NCBI RefSeq assembly: GCF_017068455.1
Contig: NZ_CP070608.1
Coordinates: 3,763,488-3,827,487 of the forward strand
Length of the DNA stretch: 64,000 nucleotides
From: Fulvivirga lutea
Lineage (GTDB): Bacteria > Bacteroidota > Bacteroidia > Cytophagales > Cyclobacteriaceae
Direction: 5' to 3'
The position numbers were made by a program, and so were the translations under genes. Shown here piece after piece: positions 6,797-14,978 of the stretch. A model generated the notes under the pieces. It had not been told where the DNA came from. It was given only the letters and a program-made list of their open reading frames with translations, and ran no database searches. Each line of letters opens with the position of its first letter. The stretch's first letter is position 1.

Positions 6797-7387
6797 ATGA
6801 AGCGAGTAATAATATTATTGTTTCTTATAACTTTCTTTATGAAACAAGGATTATCACAAAACAAACCAGTTGCCAAGGTAGAAAAGATTTACATTGAATA
6901 TAAAGGTGATAGTGTTGAAGCACGTAGATTAACTGTGTCAAGTATGATACCGATAGAAATTGCCAGAGCATGGACAAATGTTCAAACTCCTGAATTGCTT
7001 CAGTTTGTTGCCAAAGGAATGATTAAGTTCAAATCTGTTGATGGTGAAGGTTTCCCAAAAAAATGGCAGGAAGGACAGACATACGGTGCTAAAATGAGAG
7101 TTTTTGGATTCATCCCATTTGGTGGAATTCATTATCTGAACATCGTTAAAATTGATTCGGCTAATTACCAAATTTCAACAAAAGAATGGGATAAGAGTGC
7201 GAAAGTTTGGAATCATGATGTGCGGATGGAAGCAATCGGAACAGATTCTATCTACTATGCAGATTCGATTGAGATTTATGGTGGGTTTATGACAGGGTTC
7301 ATCACTGCCTTTGCAAAGCTATTTTATAAGCACAGGCAGAAAAGATGGCAAATCGTGGCAAGAGAAAACCTAGAATTTGGGAAATAA
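6797..7387 (+). CDS. Cassette 9: secreted protein, possibly SRPBCC/START-like
   Basis: 196 residues from ATG 6797. Signal peptide MKRVIILLFLITFFMKQGLSQ with a likely cut after LSQ, so periplasmic or exported. The mature protein has a stretch SVSSMIPIEIARAWTNVQTPELLQF followed by antiparallel beta-like segments, resembling the start of ligand-binding SRPBCC domains (helix-grip fold), though I cannot confirm the family. It is the only gene of a cassette that begins directly after IS copy 1, so any expression from upstream must cross the element. Confidence 0.65.
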   Translation: MKRVIILLFLITFFMKQGLSQNKPVAKVEKIYIEYKGDSVEARRLTVSSMIPIEIARAWTNVQTPELLQFVAKGMIKFKSVDGEGFPKKWQEGQTYGAKMRVFGFIPFGGIHYLNIVKIDSANYQISTKEWDKSAKVWNHDVRMEAIGTDSIYYADSIEIYGGFMTGFITAFAKLFYKHRQKRWQIVARENLEFGK

Positions 7388-7398
7388 ATACTACCGCC

Positions 7399-7519
7399 AA
7401 CAACACATATAGCTTATGGCGGGTGAACGGCTGCCTGCAAGGTTTTTGCTCCGTAGCTAATTCGGTTTCGGTGGACAGGAAAGTGCTTCGAAACCGCCAC
7501 AAGTCATATGCAAACCGTT
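7399..7519 (+). repeat. attC-9, type C (121 bp)
   Basis: AAC 7399-7401, GTT 7517-7519. L'' runs from CATATAG at 7406 to GGCGG, L' from CCGCC to CATATG; about 14 of 17 positions pair. Spacers are 4 and 6 bases. The centre holds complementary stretches around ttcggtttcg and cgaaaccg. Ends of cassette 9: GTTGGCGGTA and TACCGCCAAC. Confidence 0.82.
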
Positions 7520-7564
7520 AGCGGCAAGTACATGAACGCAAGAACGAAATAAATTAATCGAATT

Positions 7565-8242
7565 TTGAAACTAGGGATTCCCAATATATTGCCTCTAATT
7601 GGATTCACCTTTTTTGGTGCAATTAGTATTTCAATGTCAATATTGTTTTTTGACAAAGTTGATTCAGCGACAACTGGTTCCACTATTTTCTTTGCTTTAT
7701 TTCTTCTTATGTGCTTCGGAATGTTCGGAATTCTTTGTTATCGCTTTAAAATAGTCGTGATGACAGATAAGAAACTCATTATCATTATTCCTTTCAGATT
7801 TCAATTTAAAACCTTCACATTCGAGAATATTAAAAGTCTTAAATGGGACTTGTGGGAAACGTTTAAAATGGGCGACTATCGTAAATTAAGTATTCAAACA
7901 AACTCTGGATACTTGACAAATATTTCGGACTTGGAATTTATTAACTATGACAGTCTGGAAAAATGGCTTATGAAGAAAACAACGCTTGAATTAAACTTAG
8001 ACAGAAAGTTTTACAATGAAGTTCAGCAAGCAAAATGGAATAAATGGGTCAATATAATAGTGATTTTACTTGTTGGTTTCTTTATGTTACTCTTTGCAAC
8101 CGGAAATAATTTTAATTTCATAGTTCCTTTATTTCTTGCAATAATAATTTGGAGACTAATTGTAAAATTAGTTCAGTACCAACAACGAATAAATGAGAGT
8201 CGTCAAAGAAGAGAAGACTGGAGAAGAAAAACCAGCCGCTAA
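7565..8242 (+). CDS. Cassette 10: membrane protein with a PH-like middle domain
   Basis: 225 residues, start TTG at 7565, the only initiator in front of the first membrane segment. Two N-terminal helices (about 5-28 and 38-60), a soluble middle part (about 65-135) with strands such as KLIIIIPFRFQFKTFTFENI, and two further helices (about 160-178 and 180-198). A PH-like domain between helix pairs is common in small bacterial membrane proteins of unknown role; I infer that relation from the pattern only. The C-terminal tail is very basic. The stop TAA (8240-8242) is read from the GCCGCTAAC cassette end. Confidence 0.68.
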   Translation: MKLGIPNILPLIGFTFFGAISISMSILFFDKVDSATTGSTIFFALFLLMCFGMFGILCYRFKIVVMTDKKLIIIIPFRFQFKTFTFENIKSLKWDLWETFKMGDYRKLSIQTNSGYLTNISDLEFINYDSLEKWLMKKTTLELNLDRKFYNEVQQAKWNKWVNIIVILLVGFFMLLFATGNNFNFIVPLFLAIIIWRLIVKLVQYQQRINESRQRREDWRRKTSR

Positions 8243-8475
8243 CATGCTGTAATAGCGCATTTGGACTTCACCGTGCGAAGCCCTAAATGCTTTGGTGCGG
8301 TTAGCCCGCACGTTTTGGGTTAGCATTTCACATCCACTTTCTTCTCTTAACTTGTGGCCAATTTATAAGGATTGGGTGTCTTAAGCTGCTTGTATCTCGG
8401 CTAGGTTCTAAACCCAAATCGTGCTAGTTTTATGCTCTGTAAAACAAGTAAACAAACGCGCCTTACAGGGGCGTT
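8241..8475 (+). repeat. attC-10, type A (235 bp)
   Basis: AAC 8241-8243, GTT 8473-8475; L'' is GTAATAGCGC. Ends of cassette 10: GTTAGCGGC and GCCGCTAAC. Confidence 0.87.
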
Positions 8476-8482
8476 GCAGAGC

Positions 8483-8926
8483 ATGAAGACTAAATATTTT
8501 CTATCCTTTTTAATTGCAATATTAACTGCCTGTGGCAGTAATACTCAAGAGAATAATGAAGAATCACCTGATAACAATTCTTCAAATACTCTAACCGAGT
8601 CGGTGGAGAAAATAACAGAGAAGAAAGTTGAAGTAAACAAAATTGATAGCTCCAAAATCATAGTTTACGAGCGCGATTATTACCCAGAAGAAATTGAAGG
8701 CGCATGGTTTAGTGACCCCAAGGAAAATGGACACTTTTATATTTCTGATTCTGTATTTTATCTACATGCAAATGAGACTTTCCCTTTCTGGGTAACTCAT
8801 GATTCCTTAATAATTAATTGGGGCTATGATACTGTCGGTTATAGAATAACAACTCGTAATGACACACTTAGACTTGTTCCACTGAACGATTTAACTGAAG
8901 AAGGACTTTTTCGGATTGTTGACTAA
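8483..8926 (+). CDS. Cassette 11: lipoprotein of unknown function (copy 2 of cassette 7)
   Basis: 147 residues from ATG 8483 (the in-frame ATG at 8432 is inside attC-10). Same lipoprotein signal MKTKYFLSFLIAILTAC and same C-terminal domain as cassette 7; four residues differ (N to T near the start, V to L and I to N in the linker region, S to Y before the folded domain) and the last 80 residues are identical. Differences at DNA level are few and spread out, so the duplication is recent but not immediate. Both copies keep the same 10-base cassette ends, which fits copying as a whole cassette. Function unknown. Confidence 0.78.
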   Translation: MKTKYFLSFLIAILTACGSNTQENNEESPDNNSSNTLTESVEKITEKKVEVNKIDSSKIIVYERDYYPEEIEGAWFSDPKENGHFYISDSVFYLHANETFPFWVTHDSLIINWGYDTVGYRITTRNDTLRLVPLNDLTEEGLFRIVD

Positions 8927-8937
8927 AAACGCTCTGC

Positions 8938-9172
8938 AACATTTTGTAAGAGCGCATTTGGACTTCACCGTGCGAAGTCCTAAATGCTTTGGTGCGGCTG
9001 GCCCGCACGTTTTGGGTTAGCATTTCACATCTACTTTCATCTCTTAACTTGCGGACAATTTATAAGGACGGGGTGTTTCAAGCTGCATATGGCGGAACTA
9101 GGTTCTAAACCCAAATCGTGCTAGTTTTATGCCCTGTAAAACAAGTAAACAAACGCGCCTTACAGGGGCGTT
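8938..9172 (+). repeat. attC-11, type A (235 bp)
   Basis: AAC 8938-8940, GTT 9170-9172. The left half resembles attC-7 (ggctggcccgc variant), while the part after 9060 is of another sub-variant (tttcaagctgcatatggcgga). This points to recombination between attC copies. Cassette ends as in cassette 7. Confidence 0.87.
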
Positions 9173-9185
9173 GTACACCATAAGG

Positions 9186-10013
9186 ATGGATAAAAAAATT
9201 AAACTTGGAACAAAAGAGTATTTAGAAGTTGCTCAAAAGGCTCTTGATAAATCCATTCGCTTAATAGCTAAATCGGTTAACAAAGGACTTGCAAACGAAA
9301 AGGATGATATAGCCATGTCTTTTTCTCTTATGGTAGGCCCTATTCTGGACACGAGCCATTCTTTGGTGGTACTGTCATCAATGGGTAAAATGAGAGACTG
9401 TTATTCATTGTCCAGAATAATATTCGACCATGTTTTAAATCTTGGATATTTTGGAGCAAAGGGTGAAGACACTGTAAAAAAAGCACTGCAACATTATCAT
9501 CAAAAATCATTTCGAGATTTAGACAGAAAAATTGAAATCAAAGATTTAGGATTTGGTATAGGATTAAAAGACATAGATAAAGCTCCTATTTCTGAAAAGC
9601 TTAGAGAAGCCTTGGATTACTTCACATCAAACAAGGGATTTGAAATTAGGTCTTGGACAGGAGATAATGTTTTCAAAAAGATAGAAATAATAAGAGATTC
9701 ATACGGCAAGGAAGCAGGAATGATGATGATAATCAACTTATTCTACATCTATCGCCATTCATCTGAAATCATACATGGGACTTTATTTGGCAGCCTTTTC
9801 GCAAGAGGTATGACCAAGCCTGAAAGTGAACAACCTAAAGATGAAAAAGAGTTAGAAGAGTTTCACAGAACTAGAATAAGCTTTGTTTTGATATGTACGA
9901 TTCTGATGAACTATGTAACATTTCAGATTATCAATGAGCATTATCATAGACAAAAGGAGTTAGATGAACTTGCTGACTTAATCAAAGACTTTAGAATAAC
10001 ACTTTATGAATAA
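9186..10013 (+). CDS. Cassette 12, gene 1: DUF5677-like helical protein
   Basis: 275 residues from ATG 9186 with AAGG just before it; the frame is open to an ATG at 9129 in attC-11, rejected for the same reason as in cassette 7. All-helical, no signal peptide. The segments MRDCYSLSRIIFDHVLNLGY (about 66-85) and IYRHSSEIIHGTLFG (about 186-200) resemble the conserved core of DUF5677 proteins, where an Arg/Asp helix and a Ser/His-Gly motif recur; function of that family is unknown to me. It overlaps the next gene by 8 bases (ATGAATAA), so the two are probably translated together. Confidence 0.65.
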   Translation: MDKKIKLGTKEYLEVAQKALDKSIRLIAKSVNKGLANEKDDIAMSFSLMVGPILDTSHSLVVLSSMGKMRDCYSLSRIIFDHVLNLGYFGAKGEDTVKKALQHYHQKSFRDLDRKIEIKDLGFGIGLKDIDKAPISEKLREALDYFTSNKGFEIRSWTGDNVFKKIEIIRDSYGKEAGMMMIINLFYIYRHSSEIIHGTLFGSLFARGMTKPESEQPKDEKELEEFHRTRISFVLICTILMNYVTFQIINEHYHRQKELDELADLIKDFRITLYE

Positions 10014-10281
10014 TAAGGAATTATGGAAGGAAGTCGATAGAATCCTTTGGGAAGAATGGGATCCAATTGGAGTAAATGATTATGGGGGGCCTGATGATGA
10101 ATATAGAAGCTATGTTCCTTCGATCGTCAAACTAATTCAAGAAAATGCCGATGAAATGAAAATCAGAAAACAACTTCATCAGCATGCCAATGTAAACATG
10201 GGACTTTCTTCTTCATTGGATTCTCATGCTAAAACATCTGAAAAATTAAATAAACTAAAAACGGTGTACAACACTATGTAA
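10006..10281 (+). CDS. Cassette 12, gene 2: small acidic protein, unknown
   Basis: 91 residues from ATG 10006, overlapping the preceding gene by 8 bases, an arrangement typical of translational coupling and of interacting partners. The N-terminal part has ELWKEVDRILWEEWDPIGV and a PDDEYRSYVP segment, a pattern seen in small conserved hypothetical proteins; the C-terminus is helical and basic. The terminal VYNTM and the stop are encoded by attC-12. This is one of only two two-gene cassettes in the array. Confidence 0.7.
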   Translation: MNNKELWKEVDRILWEEWDPIGVNDYGGPDDEYRSYVPSIVKLIQENADEMKIRKQLHQHANVNMGLSSSLDSHAKTSEKLNKLKTVYNTM

Positions 10282-10314
10282 AAATGCATTAAAACGCATT
10301 TTAAATTAAACGTT
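10270..10314 (+). repeat. attC-12, very short type D (45 bp)
   Basis: AAC 10270-10272, GTT 10312-10314. TAAAAATGC and GCATTTTA pair over 8 bases with one extra A in the left arm; the loop is only about 6-8 bases. Ends of cassette 12: GTTGTACACC and GGTGTACAAC. It is about five times shorter than its type A neighbours. Confidence 0.75.
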
Positions 10315-10329
10315 AGCTACCATATTTGG

Positions 10330-10959
10330 ATGAATACCTATAAAATCATATTTGCAATATTTATCAGCACCCTATTCATTATCTCTTGCAGTAAAAGAGA
10401 CGAAAGAAATTATTCAAATGCTGAAGATTACTGTTTAAATATTAAAGCAAATATTGATAGTGTAATCCATGAACGAGACACTTTACAGGACTCATTACTC
10501 CTTGAAATAGTAAAGAAATGTGGTAATTCTCCCAAGTTTGTTGAACTCAGATTGAGCATTTTAAGCAAACTGAATAGATACAATGAAGGACTAGAATATA
10601 TTAAATCATTGGACGATAGCAATTTTCTCAACCCTTATGATAGCCTAGTGTATTCAGTTTCGTTTCAACAAAAACTCATCCAAGATGAATTTGCAAAGCT
10701 TGATTTAACACAGAAAGTCGTACACGAAATGGAGAATCACTTGGCGGAATTCCCATTAGATACACTAGCACTTGCCAATTATTGTCAGTTTTCATTAGAG
10801 TACAAGTCCAAGGACGAGGTTTTGGACAAGATAGATTCCATGGCTAGAAATAATAATTTTGACAGAACATATGATTTTGTTGTGTGGCTTTATTTTCCTG
10901 ACAAGCAAAAACTCTTTCATCAAAGAAAATTGGATTGGGAAAATCAAAAGTCAATCTGA
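10330..10959 (+). CDS. Cassette 13: lipoprotein with helical repeats
   Basis: 209 residues from ATG 10330. Signal peptide ending FIISC (lipidated Cys near residue 21). The mature part is almost entirely helical, with paired helices such as LRLSILSKLNRYNEGLEYIKSL and later LALANYCQFSLEYKSKDEVL that look like degenerate TPR units, so it may be a scaffold for protein contacts at the membrane. No enzyme motif. It is the only gene of the cassette and ends 16 bases before AAC. Confidence 0.7.
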   Translation: MNTYKIIFAIFISTLFIISCSKRDERNYSNAEDYCLNIKANIDSVIHERDTLQDSLLLEIVKKCGNSPKFVELRLSILSKLNRYNEGLEYIKSLDDSNFLNPYDSLVYSVSFQQKLIQDEFAKLDLTQKVVHEMENHLAEFPLDTLALANYCQFSLEYKSKDEVLDKIDSMARNNNFDRTYDFVVWLYFPDKQKLFHQRKLDWENQKSI

Positions 10960-10975
10960 TTTAAAAACAGTAGCT

Positions 10976-11210
10976 AACATGCTGTAAGAGCGCATTTGGA
11001 CTTCACCGTACGAAGTCCTAAATACTTTGCTGCGGTTATACCGCACGTTTTGTGTTAGCATTTCACATCTACTTTCATCACTTAATTTGTGGACGACCAA
11101 CTGGAACGCAGTGTTTCAAGCTTCGTATTGTGCAGCTAGGTTCTAAACCCAAATCGTGCTAGTTTTATACCTTGTAAAACAAGTAAACAAACGCGCCTTA
11201 CAGGGGCGTT
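10976..11210 (+). repeat. attC-13, type A, most diverged copy (235 bp)
   Basis: AAC 10976-10978, GTT 11208-11210. L'' and L' are intact, but the middle (gacgaccaactggaacgcagtg) differs clearly from the other type A sites. Ends of cassette 13: GTTAGCTAC and GTAGCTAAC. Confidence 0.86.
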
Positions 11211-11219
11211 ACCAGCAAC

Positions 11220-11873
11220 ATGAAGAAGTCTATTCAAATTCTACTAGTTTTATTCTGTTCATCTGCAAGTGCTCAAAATTACATTGAAGGATTTGTGCAT
11301 ACTTCTAACCTTGGAGATTACCACAAAAAAAAAGCTAATTTAATAAGCTCTGATTATCTTCTCCTAACCACTGACAATAATTATCTCCTTGAATACCCTA
11401 AGGATTTAGAATTGTTAATAGGGAAATATTGCAAAATCTATGGACATGAGATCGTTACTGATCAATGGCTTTTTGCATGTAAGGTATTTTCCGTTGACAG
11501 TATTGTTAAAATTGAATACAAGTACCAAAACTTAAACAATGAAGCTGCTATCGTATCTATAAAGAATTACCACAAAGCTACTTATGATAAGATACAGTTA
11601 GACACTTTAAGTGGAAAAATTATAAGATATCATAGATCTTCTCCAGATATTTCTGGAGATTATGCAGTCAAAATTGATACACCAATTCCATTTCAAAGTG
11701 AAGGAGATGACGAACCTCTTCAACTATATAAAATTCCACTCAACCACTTAGACCATGACATGCTTTTCAATTTGGAATCAAAATTCGTTTCCAAGCAACA
11801 AGTGACCCTGATAGGATACTTGTATAGTGGATATGGGCATATGCTGTACATGCAAGTTATTGAGATATACTAA
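11220..11873 (+). CDS. Cassette 14: secreted protein of unknown function
   Basis: 217 residues from ATG 11220, ten bases after the core. Signal peptide MKKSIQILLVLFCSSASAQ with probable cleavage after SAQ. The mature part is rich in beta-like stretches with many Tyr and Ile residues; two segments (around residues 20-75 and 125-180) have a similar pattern of a strand followed by LLL/LELLIGKY-type and PLNHLD-type turns and might be a pair of OB-like barrels. No family recognised. Confidence 0.68.
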   Translation: MKKSIQILLVLFCSSASAQNYIEGFVHTSNLGDYHKKKANLISSDYLLLTTDNNYLLEYPKDLELLIGKYCKIYGHEIVTDQWLFACKVFSVDSIVKIEYKYQNLNNEAAIVSIKNYHKATYDKIQLDTLSGKIIRYHRSSPDISGDYAVKIDTPIPFQSEGDDEPLQLYKIPLNHLDHDMLFNLESKFVSKQQVTLIGYLYSGYGHMLYMQVIEIY

Positions 11874-11882
11874 TATGCTGGT

Positions 11883-12117
11883 AACATGGCGTAAGAGCGC
11901 ATTTGGACTTCACCGTGCGAAGTCCTAAATGCTTTGGTGCGGTTAGCCCGCACGTTTTGGGTTAGCATTTCACATCCACTTTCATCTCTTAACTTGTGGA
12001 CAATTTATAAGGTCGGGGTGTTTCAAGCTGCTTCTTACGGAACTAGGTTCTAAACCCAAATCGTGCTAGTTTTATGCCTTGTAAAACAAGTAAACAAACG
12101 CGCCTTACAGGGGCGTT
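11883..12117 (+). repeat. attC-14, type A (235 bp)
   Basis: AAC 11883-11885, GTT 12115-12117. Ends of cassette 14: GTTACCAGCA and TGCTGGTAAC. Confidence 0.87.
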
Positions 12118-12132
12118 ACCAGCAATCTAACT

Positions 12133-12726
12133 ATGCTTATCCAAGTTTTTAATTTACGCAATCGACAAATTGAAGTCAGATGGAATGACTTAGAAATGCA
12201 GATTTATGAACGTGGAGCAATTGTTAAAAAAATTTCTAATTCGGATAATTTAAATGGCTATAAAACAGTCTTACACGATGGTTCTGAATTACAAATTCAA
12301 TTTAGGTTTGCTACTGCCCACTCGTCATTAAATCTCTATTTAAATGGAGAGTTAATGGAAGGAAGTTCGAGCAATTCCACTAATAGAATAAAGTTCTATC
12401 CTCTTATCTTTAACATAGTTGGATTTGCCTTCTTGATAATCGGCATAGGGTATGCGTTTAACAATTCTTTTATAAGTGAAAAGAATGCTATTGTTTCATT
12501 TATAGATATTTCCATCGGGGCGTTCATATTAATTAGCTCTGGACAATTTCAAAAAACTAATTTTACTTGGTTCCATTTATTGACTAGAACATTACTAATA
12601 ATCGCTCTAATAAGTTCTTACTTTTTACTTAGAGATTTATTTTACCAAAGTTTACTAATCATCTTTTCGTTTATTTTGACTCTGGTTGCAGTAAGTGACT
12701 ATAAAAAAGCTGGTAACATGGCGTAA
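12133..12726 (+). CDS. Cassette 15: membrane protein with N-terminal beta domain
   Basis: 197 residues from ATG 12133. Residues 1-90 look like a small beta domain (FNLRNRQIEVRWNDLEMQIY, then SELQIQFRF), followed by about four hydrophobic helices (roughly 95-112, 122-140, 148-166 and 170-187). Topology suggests the beta domain faces the cytoplasm. No known family. The final AGNMA and the TAA at 12724-12726 come from the attC-15 left arm. IS copy 2 sits directly behind this cassette. Confidence 0.68.
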   Translation: MLIQVFNLRNRQIEVRWNDLEMQIYERGAIVKKISNSDNLNGYKTVLHDGSELQIQFRFATAHSSLNLYLNGELMEGSSSNSTNRIKFYPLIFNIVGFAFLIIGIGYAFNNSFISEKNAIVSFIDISIGAFILISSGQFQKTNFTWFHLLTRTLLIIALISSYFLLRDLFYQSLLIIFSFILTLVAVSDYKKAGNMA

Positions 12727-12946
12727 GAGCGCATTTGGACTTCACAGTGCGTAGTCCTAAACGCTTTGGTGCGGCTCGCCCGCACGTTTTGGGCTAGCAT
12801 TTCACATCCACTTTCATCTCTTAACTTGTGGACAATTTATAAGGACGGGGTGTTTCAAGCTGCTGGTGTCGGAACTAGGTTCTAAACCCAAATCGTGCTA
12901 GTTTTATGCCCTGTAAACAAGTAAACAAACGCGCCTTACAGGGGCG
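12715..12946 (+). repeat. attC-15, type A, interrupted by IS copy 2
   Basis: AAC 12715-12717; left of the insertion the site ends at G 12946 and the TT of the core is at 14256-14257. One base shorter than usual (gtaaacaag). Ends of cassette 15: GTTACCAGC and GCTGGTAAC. Confidence 0.87.
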
Positions 12947-12974
12947 ATATCCATGATAAAAACAAGTAGTTTGT

Positions 12975-14000
12975 CTACTTTTTATCCAATTTCTCTACAT
13001 AAGGTGTTCCTCGTTTTACCACTGCCACTATTCGATGTAGTAGTTTATTTCTCACAGCGTTAATAGCACTCATTTTCCCTTTTCCTTCTTCCACTTTTCG
13101 CAGGTAATATTCCCTAAGTTCCTGATGACAACGAATGGCATTCATTGAAGCCATATGCAAATGACTCTTCAATATCTTATTGGCAAATTGTGACGTGCCT
13201 GACGGGGAATGAATACTTGTACCACTCCGATACTCAAAAGGTGCCACACCACAATAGCAGGCCAACTTCCGACCATCTAGCATTCTAGTAAACCCATGGG
13301 TATAGACTATCAAGTCTATTGCCAATACTTTACCAACACTCTTTACCGATGTTATCAATTCGTAAAGTGCTCGTACTTCCCTATCGATACTCACCAGCTC
13401 CAACATCTTTGCCTCTACTTTAGCTAATGATTTATTCAGACCTTCTAGCGCCTGACGACACATCATGCGCATCTCACGTCCCGCTTTCTTATCAAAGTAT
13501 TCCATTTCATTAATGGCCTTCTCCTGGCTCTGCAATCCTTTCATCAAACGCACTCGTGTACGCATTAAGTACTGGAGCCTGTCTAGGGTAGCGTGTGTCA
13601 TCGTTACCAATTTAGCCTCTTTTTGGTGTGTATAGGCAAACATTGCAATCCGCTCAGCATCAATCTTATCGGTCTTGCCTCGTACTAGACCCATACTCCT
13701 TTTAATATGAAGTGATGACTCCATCCAAACTTTACACCCCCTACTTAGTAAGTACTTGACCAGATTACGGGTGTAAATACCGGTGTGTTCCATACAGAAC
13801 AGAGTCTGGTTATCTACATCATTGCCTAAGCGTTTCATCCATTGTTTTAGCTTCATATAACCTTCCTTGGTGTTGGTCAATACTTTGCTCTCACAGCGAT
13901 CTTGCGCTGTGTCGATCATGCAAACATCGATACTCTCTTTGCTTACATCTACTCCTACGATATAGGGGTAAAGGGTTTGGGTTAAAGCTAGTTTCTTCAT
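12975..14000 (-). CDS. IS110-family transposase/recombinase (copy 2)
   Basis: 341 residues, identical in sequence to copy 1, with the same DEDD residues (D18, E71, D111, D114) and serine motif RSGTSIHSPSG. Complete reading frame, so probably active. The RNA-guided recombination mechanism described for IS110 elements is assumed from the family. Confidence 0.94.
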   Translation of the reverse strand: MKKLALTQTLYPYIVGVDVSKESIDVCMIDTAQDRCESKVLTNTKEGYMKLKQWMKRLGNDVDNQTLFCMEHTGIYTRNLVKYLLSRGCKVWMESSLHIKRSMGLVRGKTDKIDAERIAMFAYTHQKEAKLVTMTHATLDRLQYLMRTRVRLMKGLQSQEKAINEMEYFDKKAGREMRMMCRQALEGLNKSLAKVEAKMLELVSIDREVRALYELITSVKSVGKVLAIDLIVYTHGFTRMLDGRKLACYCGVAPFEYRSGTSIHSPSGTSQFANKILKSHLHMASMNAIRCHQELREYYLRKVEEGKGKMSAINAVRNKLLHRIVAVVKRGTPYVEKLDKK

Positions 14001-14016
14001 AATTTCATTTAATTAA

Positions 14017-14207
14017 TTCTAAACCTTGGTATTGGGACTACGCGGTGAACGTTCCCGGATATCCATTTGAACATGTAAATGAGAAGCAGGTTGCCAAATC
14101 GCCCCATAGGTCATTAACCTGGTTAGCGCATGGTTCCTAACCTGCTTCTTTTTTTAAAGTGTATTTATGGATAACTCTTTCGAGTTACCCACAAGTTCAC
14201 TTTACAA
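14017..14207 (-). ncRNA. Candidate IS110 bridge RNA, copy 2
   Basis: Identical in position and sequence to the region described for copy 1; the target loop closed by GAAGCAGGTT/AACCTGCTTC lies at 14083-14148. Confidence 0.68.
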
Positions 14208-14276
14208 TAACCATAATGGATATCTTTGAATAATTATATCGACTCAATCTAAAGGTTGTGCACAATAAAACAATCT

Positions 14277-14756
14277 ATGAAATATTTTTACTATTTAGTG
14301 GTTATTTTTTTGTTCCTTTTTTCATGTAATTACTCTGATAAACTAGAAACTAATGTAATTCAATTATCAGGAAAGTGGGACGGGAAATTAATATATACCT
14401 ACCAAATAAATAATCCTGCCGACTCACTTGCTTCTTTGACAGAATATCTTGCTTCTTCGGAATTGGTTGAAGAAATTGAAATTGACTCAATGGTTTTTAA
14501 CTTCTATGGTGATACTCTTAAAATTAACAGTCAAGGCAAGACAGTATATTATCACTATGAACTCGATTCTCTTGAGAAATCTGAATTAATACTTACGAAA
14601 AACGGAGAAATGACATTAATCAATATCTTAAAATTCACTGGTGACACATTAATAATGAATCAAGATGGGATAAGAATCTCAGAAGAAGATGATTTTAAAA
14701 GATTTGCTGGTAGTTATTTTATCTTGACGAAAAATAAAGTGCACAACATGATTTAA
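14277..14756 (+). CDS. Cassette 16: lipoprotein, unknown
   Basis: 159 residues from ATG 14277; the frame is open back to the TTG of the cassette core at 14256, but only the ATG precedes the signal peptide MKYFYYLVVIFLFLFSC (lipidated Cys17). The mature domain starts with QLSGKWDGKLIYTYQ and continues with strand-rich repeats, a pattern of lipocalin-like small Bacteroidota lipoproteins; this relation is a guess from the pattern. The stop lies in the attC-16 left arm. Preceded directly by IS copy 2. Confidence 0.7.
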   Translation: MKYFYYLVVIFLFLFSCNYSDKLETNVIQLSGKWDGKLIYTYQINNPADSLASLTEYLASSELVEEIEIDSMVFNFYGDTLKINSQGKTVYYHYELDSLEKSELILTKNGEMTLINILKFTGDTLIMNQDGIRISEEDDFKRFAGSYFILTKNKVHNMI

Positions 14757-14978
14757 GAGCGCATTTGGACTTCACCGTGCGAAGTCCTAAATGCTCAGGT
14801 GCGGTTAGCCCGCACGTTTTGGGTTGGCTTTTCATAGCCACTTTCATCTCTTAACTTGCGGACAATTTATAAGGACGGGGTGTCTTAAGCTGCTTGTGGC
14901 GGAACTAGGTTCTAAACCCAAATCGTGCTAGTTTTATGCCTTGAACTAAAGTAAATAAACGCGCCTTACAGGGGCGTT
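14745..14978 (+). repeat. attC-16, type A (234 bp)
   Basis: AAC 14745-14747, GTT 14976-14978. L'' is TTAAGAGCGC; the hairpin CCTTGTAAAACAAG near the right end is changed (ccttgaactaaag). Ends of cassette 16: GTTGTGCAC and GTGCACAAC. Confidence 0.86.

Larger units (their letters stand above)
12947..14255 (-). mobile_element. IS110-family insertion sequence, copy 2 (1309 bp)
   Basis: Same ends, length and orientation as copy 1, inserted between G and TT of the attC-15 core. I saw no difference from copy 1 on reading, so these two may be a very recent pair. The next cassette starts TTGTGCAC, which shows that the following bases are not part of the element. Confidence 0.93.
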
